Shown in pieces: positions 7,168 through 15,210 of a stretch of DNA of 32,101 nucleotides. The notes beneath the pieces were generated by a model. That model saw nothing but the letters and a program-made list of their open reading frames with translations, ran no database searches and was not told the origin of the DNA. Location: assembly GCA_009786285.1 (NCBI GenBank), contig WQTK01000335.1, positions 1 to 32,101 of the forward strand, written 5' to 3'. The position numbers and the translations under genes were made by a program. The DNA comes from Candidatus Fibrimonadales bacterium (lineage in GTDB: Bacteria > Fibrobacterota > Fibrobacteria > Fibrobacterales > Fibrobacteraceae). How positions within the stretch are numbered: position 1 is the stretch's first letter; each line of letters starts with the position of its first letter.

Positions 7168-8574
7168 ATGAAAAACTTTTGCTTGGCGACAGCGTTGTTT
7201 GTTGCTTTCTTGTATTCTTGCTCTTCCGATGACGGTGGCGGCAACTCCAGCGGCAATGTTACGAAACAATGTACAACAGCAGATAACTCTGCGATGCATT
7301 TTTGTGACACACGTGACGGTCGCCTATATAAATATGTAGAAATCGGCAATCAAGTTTGGATGGCAGAAAACTTGAATTACGAAATTGAAGGCGGCAAATG
7401 TTATGGGGAAGATGGTGAAGTTGTTTTTAGATATGAAGGAGATTTAACTTATATTACATTATCAGACAAAGAAATACAAGCCAATTGCGAAAAATATGGC
7501 CGTTTGTATGATTGGTCAACAGCTATGGCTCTTGGCTTAAGCTGCAACGAAAATGAATGCGAAAATCAGATACAACGGTCAGGCCATCAAGGCATATGCC
7601 CGAAAGGCTGGTACATTCCAAACTATATGAATTGGCACGAATTAATAACTCTCGTAGGAGGCTTAGATTCAGCAGGTAAACATTTGAAGGCAAAAAAAGG
7701 CTGGTATGAATGCGGTCCCGCAGGTTCCGGCAGTCCTTATTTGTGTGAAGATACTTATGGATTTTCAGCATTACCTGGTGGTGGAGGTTTTGATGTTTAT
7801 TATGGAGATGCCAGTAGTGGAATTTGGTGGAGTGCTAGTGAAGATGTTAACGAATATGCTTATGCACAAAGTATAAATAATGAAAGAGCGAACGCTTACT
7901 CGAATAAGTCTTACAAAGATGTTTTGTATAGCATTCGTTGTATCAAAGGAGATGGCAGTAATGGTTCTAATAATGGTGAAAATTGTACTTCAGCAGACAA
8001 TACCGAAACTAAGTATTGTTCAAACGGCACATTGAAAACATACGGTTCTGTTCAAGATGCAGGTGGCAATACTTATAAAACCATTGAAATTGGCGATCAG
8101 GTTTGGATGGCAGAAAATTTGAATTATGATATGCCATATACTACTGCCGATGTATGCTACGATGATAATCCAAACAATTGCGCTAAACATGGTCGCTTGT
8201 ATGAATGGGAAACTGCTGATATAGCTTGTCCATATGGTTGGCACGTGTCAAACAGTACAGATTGGGATAAATTGTTCCTTCATATAGGCTATATCAAAGG
8301 AGGCCAGTATTTGAAAGCTAGTGAAGGTTGGAATGATTGTGGACCTTTCGGTTCTGGCAATTCTTATTTGTGTGAAGACACTTATGGCTTTTCCGCTTTA
8401 CCGAGTGGCTATGGTCATATCAATGGTAGTTTTCATCATATTGGTGATAGAGGTAACTGGTGGATAGGACATCAAATGGATATTGAAATGAGATATGATG
8501 ACAAAGAAATTTCCGTTGGCGGTGGCTCAAGCTTGGATAATTTAAAGCTTAGTGTTCGTTGTGTACAAAATTGA
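7168..8574 (+). CDS. Lipoprotein with two FISUMP (Fibrobacter major paralogous) domains
   Basis: Lipobox-like signal (LFVAFLYSC|SSDD). Two repeats of 'YKYVEIGNQVWMAENLNY...CPKGWYIPN...GFSALPGG...SIRC' and 'YKTIEIGDQVWMAENLNY...CPYGWHVSN...GFSALPSG...SVRC'. Confidence 0.9.
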   Translation: MKNFCLATALFVAFLYSCSSDDGGGNSSGNVTKQCTTADNSAMHFCDTRDGRLYKYVEIGNQVWMAENLNYEIEGGKCYGEDGEVVFRYEGDLTYITLSDKEIQANCEKYGRLYDWSTAMALGLSCNENECENQIQRSGHQGICPKGWYIPNYMNWHELITLVGGLDSAGKHLKAKKGWYECGPAGSGSPYLCEDTYGFSALPGGGGFDVYYGDASSGIWWSASEDVNEYAYAQSINNERANAYSNKSYKDVLYSIRCIKGDGSNGSNNGENCTSADNTETKYCSNGTLKTYGSVQDAGGNTYKTIEIGDQVWMAENLNYDMPYTTADVCYDDNPNNCAKHGRLYEWETADIACPYGWHVSNSTDWDKLFLHIGYIKGGQYLKASEGWNDCGPFGSGNSYLCEDTYGFSALPSGYGHINGSFHHIGDRGNWWIGHQMDIEMRYDDKEISVGGGSSLDNLKLSVRCVQN

Positions 8575-8717
8575 GAACCTTTACTAGGAGAACTGAAAAT
8601 GGCAAAGCAAGCAATTTTCGAGCCTAGGATAGAAGCTCCTAGTTAGTCATTGCTTATTATAAAACGCCTAATTTTTGCGCTTTTTCCGCTACTAAAGGAA
8701 AACTAAAGGAAAATAGC

Positions 8718-8746
8718 TTGACAATACGGCTTTTTTTTTCTATATT
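8718..8746 (+). promoter_or_regulatory. Consensus sigma70 promoter for yceD-rpmF-plsX-fabH
   Basis: TTGACA (8718-8723), 17-bp spacer, TATATT (8741-8746). Confidence 0.8.
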
Positions 8747-8755
8747 TTACTAACA

Positions 8756-9157
8756 TTGCGAATACGCCTTGTAAATAATGCGCCTGAGCAGGTTTTTTCG
8801 CTTTTGGAGAGCGAAGAACCCGTTTTGTTTAGGGAATTGCGGTTAAAAGGGCCTTTAAACTGTAAATTTGCGGTTTTTAAAGAAAAAGGCGGCTTTACCG
8901 TTAAAGGCATTGCAAACGGTTCGCAGGAATTTGAGTGCGCCAGGACTCTGGAAATGTTTGAGCGGCCTTTTGAAGTAGAAGTGGACGCTATGGTGTTTCA
9001 GGAACAGGGCCTAACGCAGCAAGAAGAGGATGACGGGAGCGAAGATTTTTTTAAAATCAAAGTTCCTGCCAACCAAAGTGAAGCAGACTTAACAGAAACC
9101 GTGCGTCAACTGGTTATACTCCAAGAACCTATGATTCCGGTAAAAGAAGAGGCTTAA
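8756..9157 (+). CDS. yceD: YceD/DUF177 family protein
   Basis: Position immediately upstream of rpmF and a DUF177-like sequence (ELRLKGPLNCKFAVFKEKGGFTVKGIANGSQEFECARTLEMFERPFEVEVDAMVF). TTG start. Confidence 0.8.
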   Translation: MRIRLVNNAPEQVFSLLESEEPVLFRELRLKGPLNCKFAVFKEKGGFTVKGIANGSQEFECARTLEMFERPFEVEVDAMVFQEQGLTQQEEDDGSEDFFKIKVPANQSEADLTETVRQLVILQEPMIPVKEEA

Positions 9158-9170
9158 ACAGGGAGAAAAA

Positions 9171-9359
9171 ATGGCTGTTCCTAAAAGAAAAACCAGTACT
9201 GCACGGCGCGACAAACGCCGTCATAATTCATTTACGCTGGATGTTCCGGCAATGGCAAAATGCGAACAATGCGGAGCGGTCAAGCGCCCCCACAGAGTTT
9301 GCGAAGAATGCGGTTACTATAACGGCATCAAGCGCATGAAGGTAAAAGAAGGTGCCTAA
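9171..9359 (+). CDS. rpmF: 50S ribosomal protein L32
   Basis: MAVPKRKTSTARRDKRRHNSFTLDVPAMAKCEQCGAVKRPHRVCEECGYYNG: L32 with zinc-binding cysteines. Confidence 0.97.
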   Translation: MAVPKRKTSTARRDKRRHNSFTLDVPAMAKCEQCGAVKRPHRVCEECGYYNGIKRMKVKEGA

Positions 9360-10326
9360 CATTAAAATAGCTCTGGATGCGATGGGTGGCGATTTCGCTC
9401 CGGAGCAGGTTGTTAAAGGCGCGGTCTCCGCAGCGAACGACCCTCAGCGCGATTTTGATATTCTGCTGTGCGGCCCCGAAGCATTGGTCAAGGAAGAGCT
9501 GAAAAAGAACGGCTACTTTGGCGATGCGATAACCGTTATAGACGCTCCGGACCTTGTGGCTATGGACGAGCCTCCAACCCAGGTTCTAAAAACAAAGCCA
9601 AAATCCGGGCTTGTGACCTGTGTTGGCTTGCAAAAACAGGGAATAGCGGCTGCAAGCGTCAGCGCCGGAAACTCCGGAGCTATGATGGCTGCCTGCCTTA
9701 TGATTTTAGGGCGTGCCGCAAATGTTGCAAGGCCGGCAATTGCCTGCGCGGTTCCAACAGCAAAGCGCCAAGCAATTCTTTTGGACTGCGGAGCAAATGT
9801 TGACGAAAAAGCCTCCGTGCTTGTCGATTTCGCTCTTTGCGGCAGCATTTACGCAGAAGCTGTGATGGGTTATGAAAATCCAACGGTCGGGCTAGTCAAT
9901 ATGGGCGAAGAAGAGAAAAAGGGAACCGAGGTATTGCAAGAAGCACACAAGCTTTTAAAGCAGGCTCCTTTGAACTTCATAGGCAATGTTGAAGGCAGGG
10001 ACTTTATCAAAGGCCATGCCGATGTAGCGGTTGCGCCCGGTTATGCCGGCAATGTGATTTTAAAACTTATGGAAGGTTTTTACGAGCTTGCGCACGAGGT
10101 GTTCGGCGAGGTAAATACGGAAAAAGCCAAAGAATTTGACCGCCTTTGGGATTACAGAAACCACGGCGGCGGCTTGCTTTTGGGGCTTAACGGCGTTGGC
10201 ATAATAACCCACGGCAGAGCTGATTACGTCGCTATTCGCCATTCTTTGTTCACCGCCTGCAAATTCGCAAAGGCCGGTGTTCCCGCAAGAATTGCGGAAA
10301 AATTATCTGCGATTAAAAAGGAATAG
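9352..10326 (+). CDS. plsX: Phosphate acyltransferase PlsX
   Basis: IKIALDAMGGDFAPEQVVKGA...SAGNSGAMMAACLMILG...VGLVNMGEEEKKGTEV...EGRDFIKGHADVAVAPGYAGNVILK...GVGIITHGRAD. GTG start overlapping rpmF. Confidence 0.97.
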   Translation: MPNIKIALDAMGGDFAPEQVVKGAVSAANDPQRDFDILLCGPEALVKEELKKNGYFGDAITVIDAPDLVAMDEPPTQVLKTKPKSGLVTCVGLQKQGIAAASVSAGNSGAMMAACLMILGRAANVARPAIACAVPTAKRQAILLDCGANVDEKASVLVDFALCGSIYAEAVMGYENPTVGLVNMGEEEKKGTEVLQEAHKLLKQAPLNFIGNVEGRDFIKGHADVAVAPGYAGNVILKLMEGFYELAHEVFGEVNTEKAKEFDRLWDYRNHGGGLLLGLNGVGIITHGRADYVAIRHSLFTACKFAKAGVPARIAEKLSAIKKE

Positions 10327-10327
10327 C

Positions 10328-11284
10328 ATGAATGCGGCCATAAAATCAATTGGCGTGTATTTGCCGGAGTTCATCGCAAAGAACGATGACTTGGCAAAAG
10401 CCAAAGGTCTTGACACAAATGACGAATGGATAAGAAGCCGCAGCGGCATTGCCGAGCGGCGCATGGTGCAAGACAGCAGCATTTTAACAGCAGACATAGG
10501 CTATTTTGCGGCAAAGAACGCAATTGAAAAAGCCGGTATTTCCACGAATGAGATAGATGGAATCATAGCCGGCACAATGTCTCCGGACAAACAGTTTCCT
10601 GCGCTGGCTTGTTGCATTCAAGCGAAGCTCGGCTGCGGCAGGGCATTTGCTTTTGACATCACGGCTGCTTGCGGTTTTATTCCGCCGGCGCTCAACACTG
10701 CGGCTCTTATGATTCGCAGCGGCCAGGCTAAGAATATTTTGGTTATTGGCGCGGAAATTTGTTCCCGCATCATGGATTGGAGCGACCGTGGCACCTGCGT
10801 CCTTTTTGGTGACGGCTCCGGCGCAATTCTGCTTTCCGCAATCGAAGACGAGAGCCGTGGTTTTGTTGGGTCTGCGCTTGCCGCAGACGGAAGTTTAACA
10901 AGCATACTTTATTTGAACACTCTTGGCGCGCAGGATTCTTTTTTGAGAATGGAAGGGACGTCTGTTTACAAGCTGGCAGTTACCGAGCTTGCGAACATTA
11001 CCAAAAAAGCTTTGGAAAAAGCTGGTCTTTCCGTAAATGACATAGATCTTTTTATTCCGCATCAGGCCAATGTTCGCATAATCCAGTCCGTTGGCAAAAC
11101 TCTTGGCCTTTCCCAAGACAAGGTCATGGTGAATGTTGACAGGTATGGCAACACTTCTTCCGCATCCATTCCCATTGCGCTTTATGAGGCAGAGCAGCAG
11201 GGCCGTTTGAAGCCCGGCATGTTGGTAGCCATGCCAGCGATAGGCGGCGGAATGAACTGGGGTTGTGTGTTGTTCAGGTGGTGA
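10328..11284 (+). CDS. fabH: 3-oxoacyl-ACP synthase III (KAS III)
   Basis: IKSIGVYLPEFIAKNDDLAK...TNDEWIRSRSGIAERR...DITAACGFIPPALNTA...IPHQANVRI...DRYGNTSSASIPIAL. Confidence 0.97.
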   Translation: MNAAIKSIGVYLPEFIAKNDDLAKAKGLDTNDEWIRSRSGIAERRMVQDSSILTADIGYFAAKNAIEKAGISTNEIDGIIAGTMSPDKQFPALACCIQAKLGCGRAFAFDITAACGFIPPALNTAALMIRSGQAKNILVIGAEICSRIMDWSDRGTCVLFGDGSGAILLSAIEDESRGFVGSALAADGSLTSILYLNTLGAQDSFLRMEGTSVYKLAVTELANITKKALEKAGLSVNDIDLFIPHQANVRIIQSVGKTLGLSQDKVMVNVDRYGNTSSASIPIALYEAEQQGRLKPGMLVAMPAIGGGMNWGCVLFRW

Positions 11285-11449
11285 ATTTAAAATAGCGCTT
11301 ACAAAATAAAAGAGTTTTATGAAAACGAAAGCCCTTCCAGCAGTAGTGCCGATTAAAACAAAATTATAACTGACATTAATTCAATAGTTGCGCAACGGGC
11401 ATATTTTCCCGATTTTAGGATTTACAGGATTTTCTGAGTTTCGTGGTTG

Positions 11450-11469
11450 GGGCTGAAAATTTTCAGCCC
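11450..11469. terminator. Perfect 20-bp palindrome between convergent fabH and FISUMP genes (possible bidirectional terminator)
   Basis: gggctgaaaattttcagccc. No clear U-tract, so weak support. Confidence 0.35.
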
Positions 11470-11532
11470 TTATGGTTGCTTTCTCTGTTTGGGGAAGCTC
11501 CTGCTTAGTGAAATTGTGAAAAAATAAAGCAT

Positions 11533-12324
11533 TTAATTCTTCACGCAACGAACAGATTTTAGGTTAAATTTACCACTTCTGCCGCCGTCAGCCATATTAT
11601 CATAAATACCATATATATCGAATTCTATACTGGTAGCAAAATCAGCTTCCGTTGAACTCCACCACAGCCCCAAAGTGCCAATAGAATAAAAAGAAACATC
11701 AATATTATAACCTTGGAGTTCTGCTATAATTAGCCATATCTCATAGTCTTGCGCCGTTATTTTAGCAGGAGCATATCCTCCCGGCAAAGCAGAAAAACCG
11801 TAATCGTCGGTTCCAGGCAACGCATTTTCATACAAACCATCCCAACCATCTCTGGCTTTAAGTTTTTTTCCGGCAATTTCATTGCCTCCGGCAAAATTTA
11901 TAAGAGTTCGCCATTCTTCAGCACTTGGCAAGTGCCAACCACTGGGGCAAACATCAGTTGCTTCACTAAGCGTTGGGCGGATTGTTTTATACCAATAATA
12001 AAGCCTGCCGTATTTGTCGCAATTAGCAGGCTCGTCTTCGTAGCACCTACCTATGCTGCCATCACCACTGTAATTTAAATTTTCCGCCATCCAGTTTTGA
12101 TTGCCTATTTTCACATACCTATATTCTTTGCCATCGCGGGCATCGGTAAATACTTCTTTATTAGACACGTTGCCTTCAAAGCAAAATTGGGTCTGTGGGT
12201 TGTATTCAACCTTTTTACATGGGTCTTTTGGCTCGTTTTCTCCTTCATCACTGGAGCAGGAAACTGTGAATGCAATAGCTATAGAAATAGCCGTGAGTAG
12301 AGCAATGAAGGTGAAAGTGCGCAT
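11533..12324 (-). CDS. FISUMP-domain lipoprotein
   Basis: Lipobox ..AIAFTVSC|SSDE. 'YRYVKIGNQNWMAENLNY...CPSGWHLPSAEEWRTLI...DDYGFSALPGG...LWWSSTE...SVRCVKN'. Confidence 0.9.
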   Translation of the reverse strand: MRTFTFIALLTAISIAIAFTVSCSSDEGENEPKDPCKKVEYNPQTQFCFEGNVSNKEVFTDARDGKEYRYVKIGNQNWMAENLNYSGDGSIGRCYEDEPANCDKYGRLYYWYKTIRPTLSEATDVCPSGWHLPSAEEWRTLINFAGGNEIAGKKLKARDGWDGLYENALPGTDDYGFSALPGGYAPAKITAQDYEIWLIIAELQGYNIDVSFYSIGTLGLWWSSTEADFATSIEFDIYGIYDNMADGGRSGKFNLKSVRCVKN

Positions 12325-12354
12325 AAGGGAGGAATGTAGAAAAATATTTTGCTT

Positions 12355-12789
12355 TTATTTTGGCTTATATGTTGTATCCGCAAATCCTATTCCACGACTT
12401 GTGTGCAGAATGCCTGCTATTTCAATATGATCTTCCAGCTCTGTGTAATAAATTTGGTAGCGTAATTTACCTAGCAATATACGCCTCATTCCATTTACAT
12501 ACTTTGTGCCTATGCCAGGCTGTCTTTCTAGAAGCCTTGCAATTTTATAGAATGTGTCGTACATTATTTGAGCCTGCTCTAATGACCTTTTCGCAAAATA
12601 GTCACCCGTATAGTCCACACATTTGCTTAGACCTTCTCCACAATCAGGAGTGTTAATGTGCATTATATGACCCCGCTCTAATGACCTTTTCGCCCAATAG
12701 TCCACAGCTTCGTTTAGCATTTTTTCACAATCAGGAGTGGTAATAGCAGGTTTTATTTTTATTTCGTCTTCATCATTATTTAATGCCAT
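12355..12789 (-). CDS. RelE/ParE-superfamily toxin-like protein with duplicated N-terminal segment
   Basis: 'AKRSLEQAQIMYDTFYKIARLLERQPGIGTKYVNGMRRILLGKLRYQIYYTELEDHIEIAGILHTSRG' has ParE/RelE layout. Overlaps the upstream small antitoxin-like ORF by 14 bp. Confidence 0.7.
   Translation of the reverse strand: MALNNDEDEIKIKPAITTPDCEKMLNEAVDYWAKRSLERGHIMHINTPDCGEGLSKCVDYTGDYFAKRSLEQAQIMYDTFYKIARLLERQPGIGTKYVNGMRRILLGKLRYQIYYTELEDHIEIAGILHTSRGIGFADTTYKPK
12575..12744. repeat. Imperfect intragenic tandem duplication (~99-bp period) in the RelE/ParE-like gene
   Basis: 'gctctaatgaccttttcgc' at 12575 and 12674; 'cacaatcaggagtg(t/g)taat' also appears twice. Protein: TPDCEKMLNEAVDYWAKRSLERGHIMHIN / TPDCGEGLSKCVDYTGDYFAKRSLEQAQIMYD. 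Confidence 0.85.
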
Positions 12790-12982
12790 ATTTGCTCCTT
12801 AGCCTTTCCGTTGTGCGTTTTTCCATTTCATCTAAAGTCATGGTTTCACCTCTTTTGAATTGTTCAAGGCTTTTACTCAAGCGATGGTTAATCTCTATTT
12901 CGTCTAATAACGCTTCTTGACAAACTATCTCCGTCTCGTTTGCCATTACCGCAGTTTTCGGTTCCATTGTCGCTGTTGCCAT
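12776..12982 (-). CDS. Antitoxin-like small protein, partner of 12355-12789
   Basis: 68 aa with C-terminal 'FKRGETMTLDEMEKRTTERLRSKYGIK'. SD-like gagagg and TATATT upstream; position and overlap as in TA operons. Confidence 0.55.
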   Translation of the reverse strand: MATATMEPKTAVMANETEIVCQEALLDEIEINHRLSKSLEQFKRGETMTLDEMEKRTTERLRSKYGIK

Positions 12983-13002
12983 AGTGTTACCTCTCTTTGC
13001 GT

Positions 13003-13223
13003 TAATATAGAAATTTTGCCACGAAATCTGGGCTAGAGAGGATAGCGAAAAATATCGGTCTCTATTCTACAAAATCGGCTATATTTCTTATTTAGCAAAT
13101 TAACCTAAAATAGTTCGTAACTCTATAAATTTCAGACACTTAACCGCAATTGTACAAGCAAAATTCACCGAATTTGGGCATATTTTTTGCATATCTAAAC
13201 AGCAACCAGTTTTAACATAAGGA
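13003..13223. repeat. ~220-bp duplicated bidirectional intergenic module, copy A
   Basis: Shares long exact blocks with copy B, including tcggtctctattctacaaaatc, atatttcttatttagcaaattaacct, cgtaactctataaatttca, ccgaatttgggcatattttttgcatatctaaacagcaa and agttttaacataagga. Confidence 0.95.
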
Positions 13224-13230
13224 TTTTCCT

Positions 13231-13503
13231 ATGCAAATAGCACACGCACACTAAAATCACGGCTCTTTTGCTGCACATCATAGCAAAACGGTGGCGAAAC
13301 ACGCCGCTTTCGGCACAATGCTAAACCAAATGCAAAAGGCGGCGAAACAAGAAGCCGAGCAGCCAAAACCCGGCGAAAATTCACAGGCAGTTGCGAGTTC
13401 GGTTAGCGAGAATATGGCACAGCGGCCCCCAATGAAAATAGTTTCAAATTTTGGTTCAGCCAGACCAACCCCAGCAGCAGCTTATAAATTCAATGGAGCC
13501 TAA
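13231..13503 (+). pseudogene. Small hypothetical protein interrupted by in-frame TAA at codon 8 (or leader peptide plus GTG-start ORF at 13291)
   Basis: ATG 13231 after SD-like aagga: MQIAHAH*NHGSFAAHHSKTVAKHAAFGTMLNQMQKAAKQEAEQ..., the same frame as ORF 13291-13503. Confidence 0.5.
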
Positions 13504-13786
13504 ATATTACGGGAAAACACAGCAAGAGTTGGAAAAGCAGATAAGCGAGGAATATGATTCTTATAAAAAGCAAGACGAAGAATGGTTAAAAAAGCAAGAA
13601 GTACGGCATTCCAATATCATCTACGATATTCCTAAGGCAGATGAGGCTTTAGAGGCTTACAAAAAAGGCAATAAGGAAGAATATGTGCGGATTATTGTTG
13701 ATGGTTTAATGGAAACAGCGAAATCCGTTGACCTCAAAAATACACTAACCAAATTTCTGCAAAACGGAGGGCTTGCGTTTGGGTAA
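13493..13786 (+). CDS. Small hypothetical protein, overlaps the preceding ORF stop
   Basis: MEPKYYGKTQQELEKQISEEYDSYKKQDEEWLKKQEVRHSNIIYDIPKADEALEAYKKGNKEEYVRIIVDGLMETAKS...; ATG overlaps the end of the upstream frame. Confidence 0.5.
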   Translation: MEPKYYGKTQQELEKQISEEYDSYKKQDEEWLKKQEVRHSNIIYDIPKADEALEAYKKGNKEEYVRIIVDGLMETAKSVDLKNTLTKFLQNGGLAFG

Positions 13787-13808
13787 AAAAAGGGGAGAAG
13801 TTTCTCCC
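13785..13808 (-). terminator. Intrinsic terminator for the minus-strand YhcG gene
   Basis: gggagaa-gt-ttctccc (13793-13808) followed on the minus strand by a T-run (plus-strand aaaaaaa 13785-13791). Confidence 0.6.
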
Positions 13809-13833
13809 TAGCTGCAAACGCCTATCATTACGG

Positions 13834-14934
13834 TTAGCTATCTTTTGTTTCGTAAAAATAATCAATCTGCTTTTGAATTTTGCTGCCACTAAGCAATTTG
13901 CGGCGTTCAAGCCGTTCCTGTGCTTCTAGCAATATCGTTTTGATTTTCGCTTCAAATTCATTCTTGGGCGGAAGATGTGTCCAGTATTCCGCAACCGCAA
14001 TACCTGCCCTATCCATTTCAAGAAGTTCTATCTTCTCACGATTTGCAGTGGCACAGAGAATTAGCCCAATAGGAGCTTCTTCTCCCTCTTGACGTTCATG
14101 CTTGTCAAGCCATTTCAGATACAATTCCATCTGTCCTTTGTAAGCCGCCTTGAATACACCAATTTTTAGTTCAACAGCTACAAGCCTTTTCAATATTCTG
14201 TGATAAAACAGTAAATCAAGAACGATATCCTCATCACCAATAATCATACGTTTTTGCCGTTCAACAAAAGTAAAACCTTGACCGAATTCCAAAATGAATT
14301 TTTCAAGCTCTGCCAAAACAGCTTTCTCCAAATCTGCTTCAAGAAAATTTTCTTTTAAATCTAAAATATCAAGCAAATAAGGGTCTTTGAATACATTGAA
14401 CGGAATGGAAGAAGCCTCTGATAGTTGCGAATTTGCAATCTCTTGTCGCTCATAAGCTTTACGGGAAATTTGCTTGCGAAGCTCACGAATTCCGAGCCGC
14501 CTATTCACTATGTCTTTTGCATAAAAAAGCTTCGCTTCAATTGTTGGCAGGGGTAAAAGCTCAACAATATGAGACCAGCTCAATTGCGGCGACAGTGTCG
14601 CCACAATTTCGTAATCCGTAAATTCGTCCGCAAAACGCAACATTCGGCGAATATTGGTCAATTCAAACGAGCTCCCATATTTATCTTGCAATTGTTGCGA
14701 CAGCGTCGCCACAATTCGCTTTCCATAAGCCGCACGCTTTGAATCAAGTATAACCGAATTGACATACCTGCCAATTTCCCAAAACATTAAAGTAATTTCA
14801 CTGTTGGCGTATGTAGTCGCACGAGATTTGCGATTTTCTATAATTTCCGATACACGCTCAAAAATGGCATTTTCATCAATCTGCATATCGTTTGCCAAAA
14901 CAACTTCCTGTTTTTTCTTATTCATAGTTGCCAT
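13834..14934 (-). CDS. YhcG/DUF1016-family PDDEXK nuclease-like protein
   Basis: 'YANSEITLMFWEIGRYVN...GKRIVATLSQQLQDKYG...LSWSHIVELL...FILEFGQGFTFVERQKRMIIGDEDIVLDLLFYHRILKRLVAVELKIGVFKAAYKGQMELYLKWLDKHERQEGEEAPIGLILC' is diagnostic of the family. Confidence 0.92.
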   Translation of the reverse strand: MATMNKKKQEVVLANDMQIDENAIFERVSEIIENRKSRATTYANSEITLMFWEIGRYVNSVILDSKRAAYGKRIVATLSQQLQDKYGSSFELTNIRRMLRFADEFTDYEIVATLSPQLSWSHIVELLPLPTIEAKLFYAKDIVNRRLGIRELRKQISRKAYERQEIANSQLSEASSIPFNVFKDPYLLDILDLKENFLEADLEKAVLAELEKFILEFGQGFTFVERQKRMIIGDEDIVLDLLFYHRILKRLVAVELKIGVFKAAYKGQMELYLKWLDKHERQEGEEAPIGLILCATANREKIELLEMDRAGIAVAEYWTHLPPKNEFEAKIKTILLEAQERLERRKLLSGSKIQKQIDYFYETKDS

Positions 14935-14981
14935 CTCATAGAAGTTTTAGACACAAGTTCAAGAGCAATTTGCATGGGCAG

Positions 14982-15207
14982 TAATATAGAAATTAATTTC
15001 GTCACGAAGTCTAGGCCAGAGGGGTTAGCGGAAAACGTCGGTCTCTATTCTACAAAATCAGCCATATTTCTTATTTAGCAAATTAACCTGAAAATAGCTC
15101 GTAACTCTATAAATTTCAAGCACTTATCCGTCATTGTACAAGCGAAATTTGCCGAATTTGGGCATATTTTTTGCATATCTAAACAGCAAATAGTTTTAAC
15201 ATAAGGA
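14982..15207. repeat. ~220-bp duplicated bidirectional intergenic module, copy B
   Basis: See copy A (13003-13223). Confidence 0.95.
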
Positions 15208-15210
15208 CTT

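Noticed and set aside
8600-8646. 15-codon ORF MAKQAIFEPRIEAPS with SD and flanking ctaggag/ctcctag arms
   Set aside because: Too short to support as a gene from one sequence; more likely the tail of the FISUMP 3' region.
11410-11436. 'gattttaggatttacaggatttt' repetitive-looking string
   Set aside because: Only one copy in the window; it resembles generic repeats seen elsewhere but cannot be assigned.
14587-14720. Repeated dyads ggcgacagtgtcgcc / tgcgacagcgtcgcca in the YhcG gene
   Set aside because: They encode the duplicated 'IVATLS' motif that is a general feature of the YhcG/DUF1016 family; no need for a separate element.
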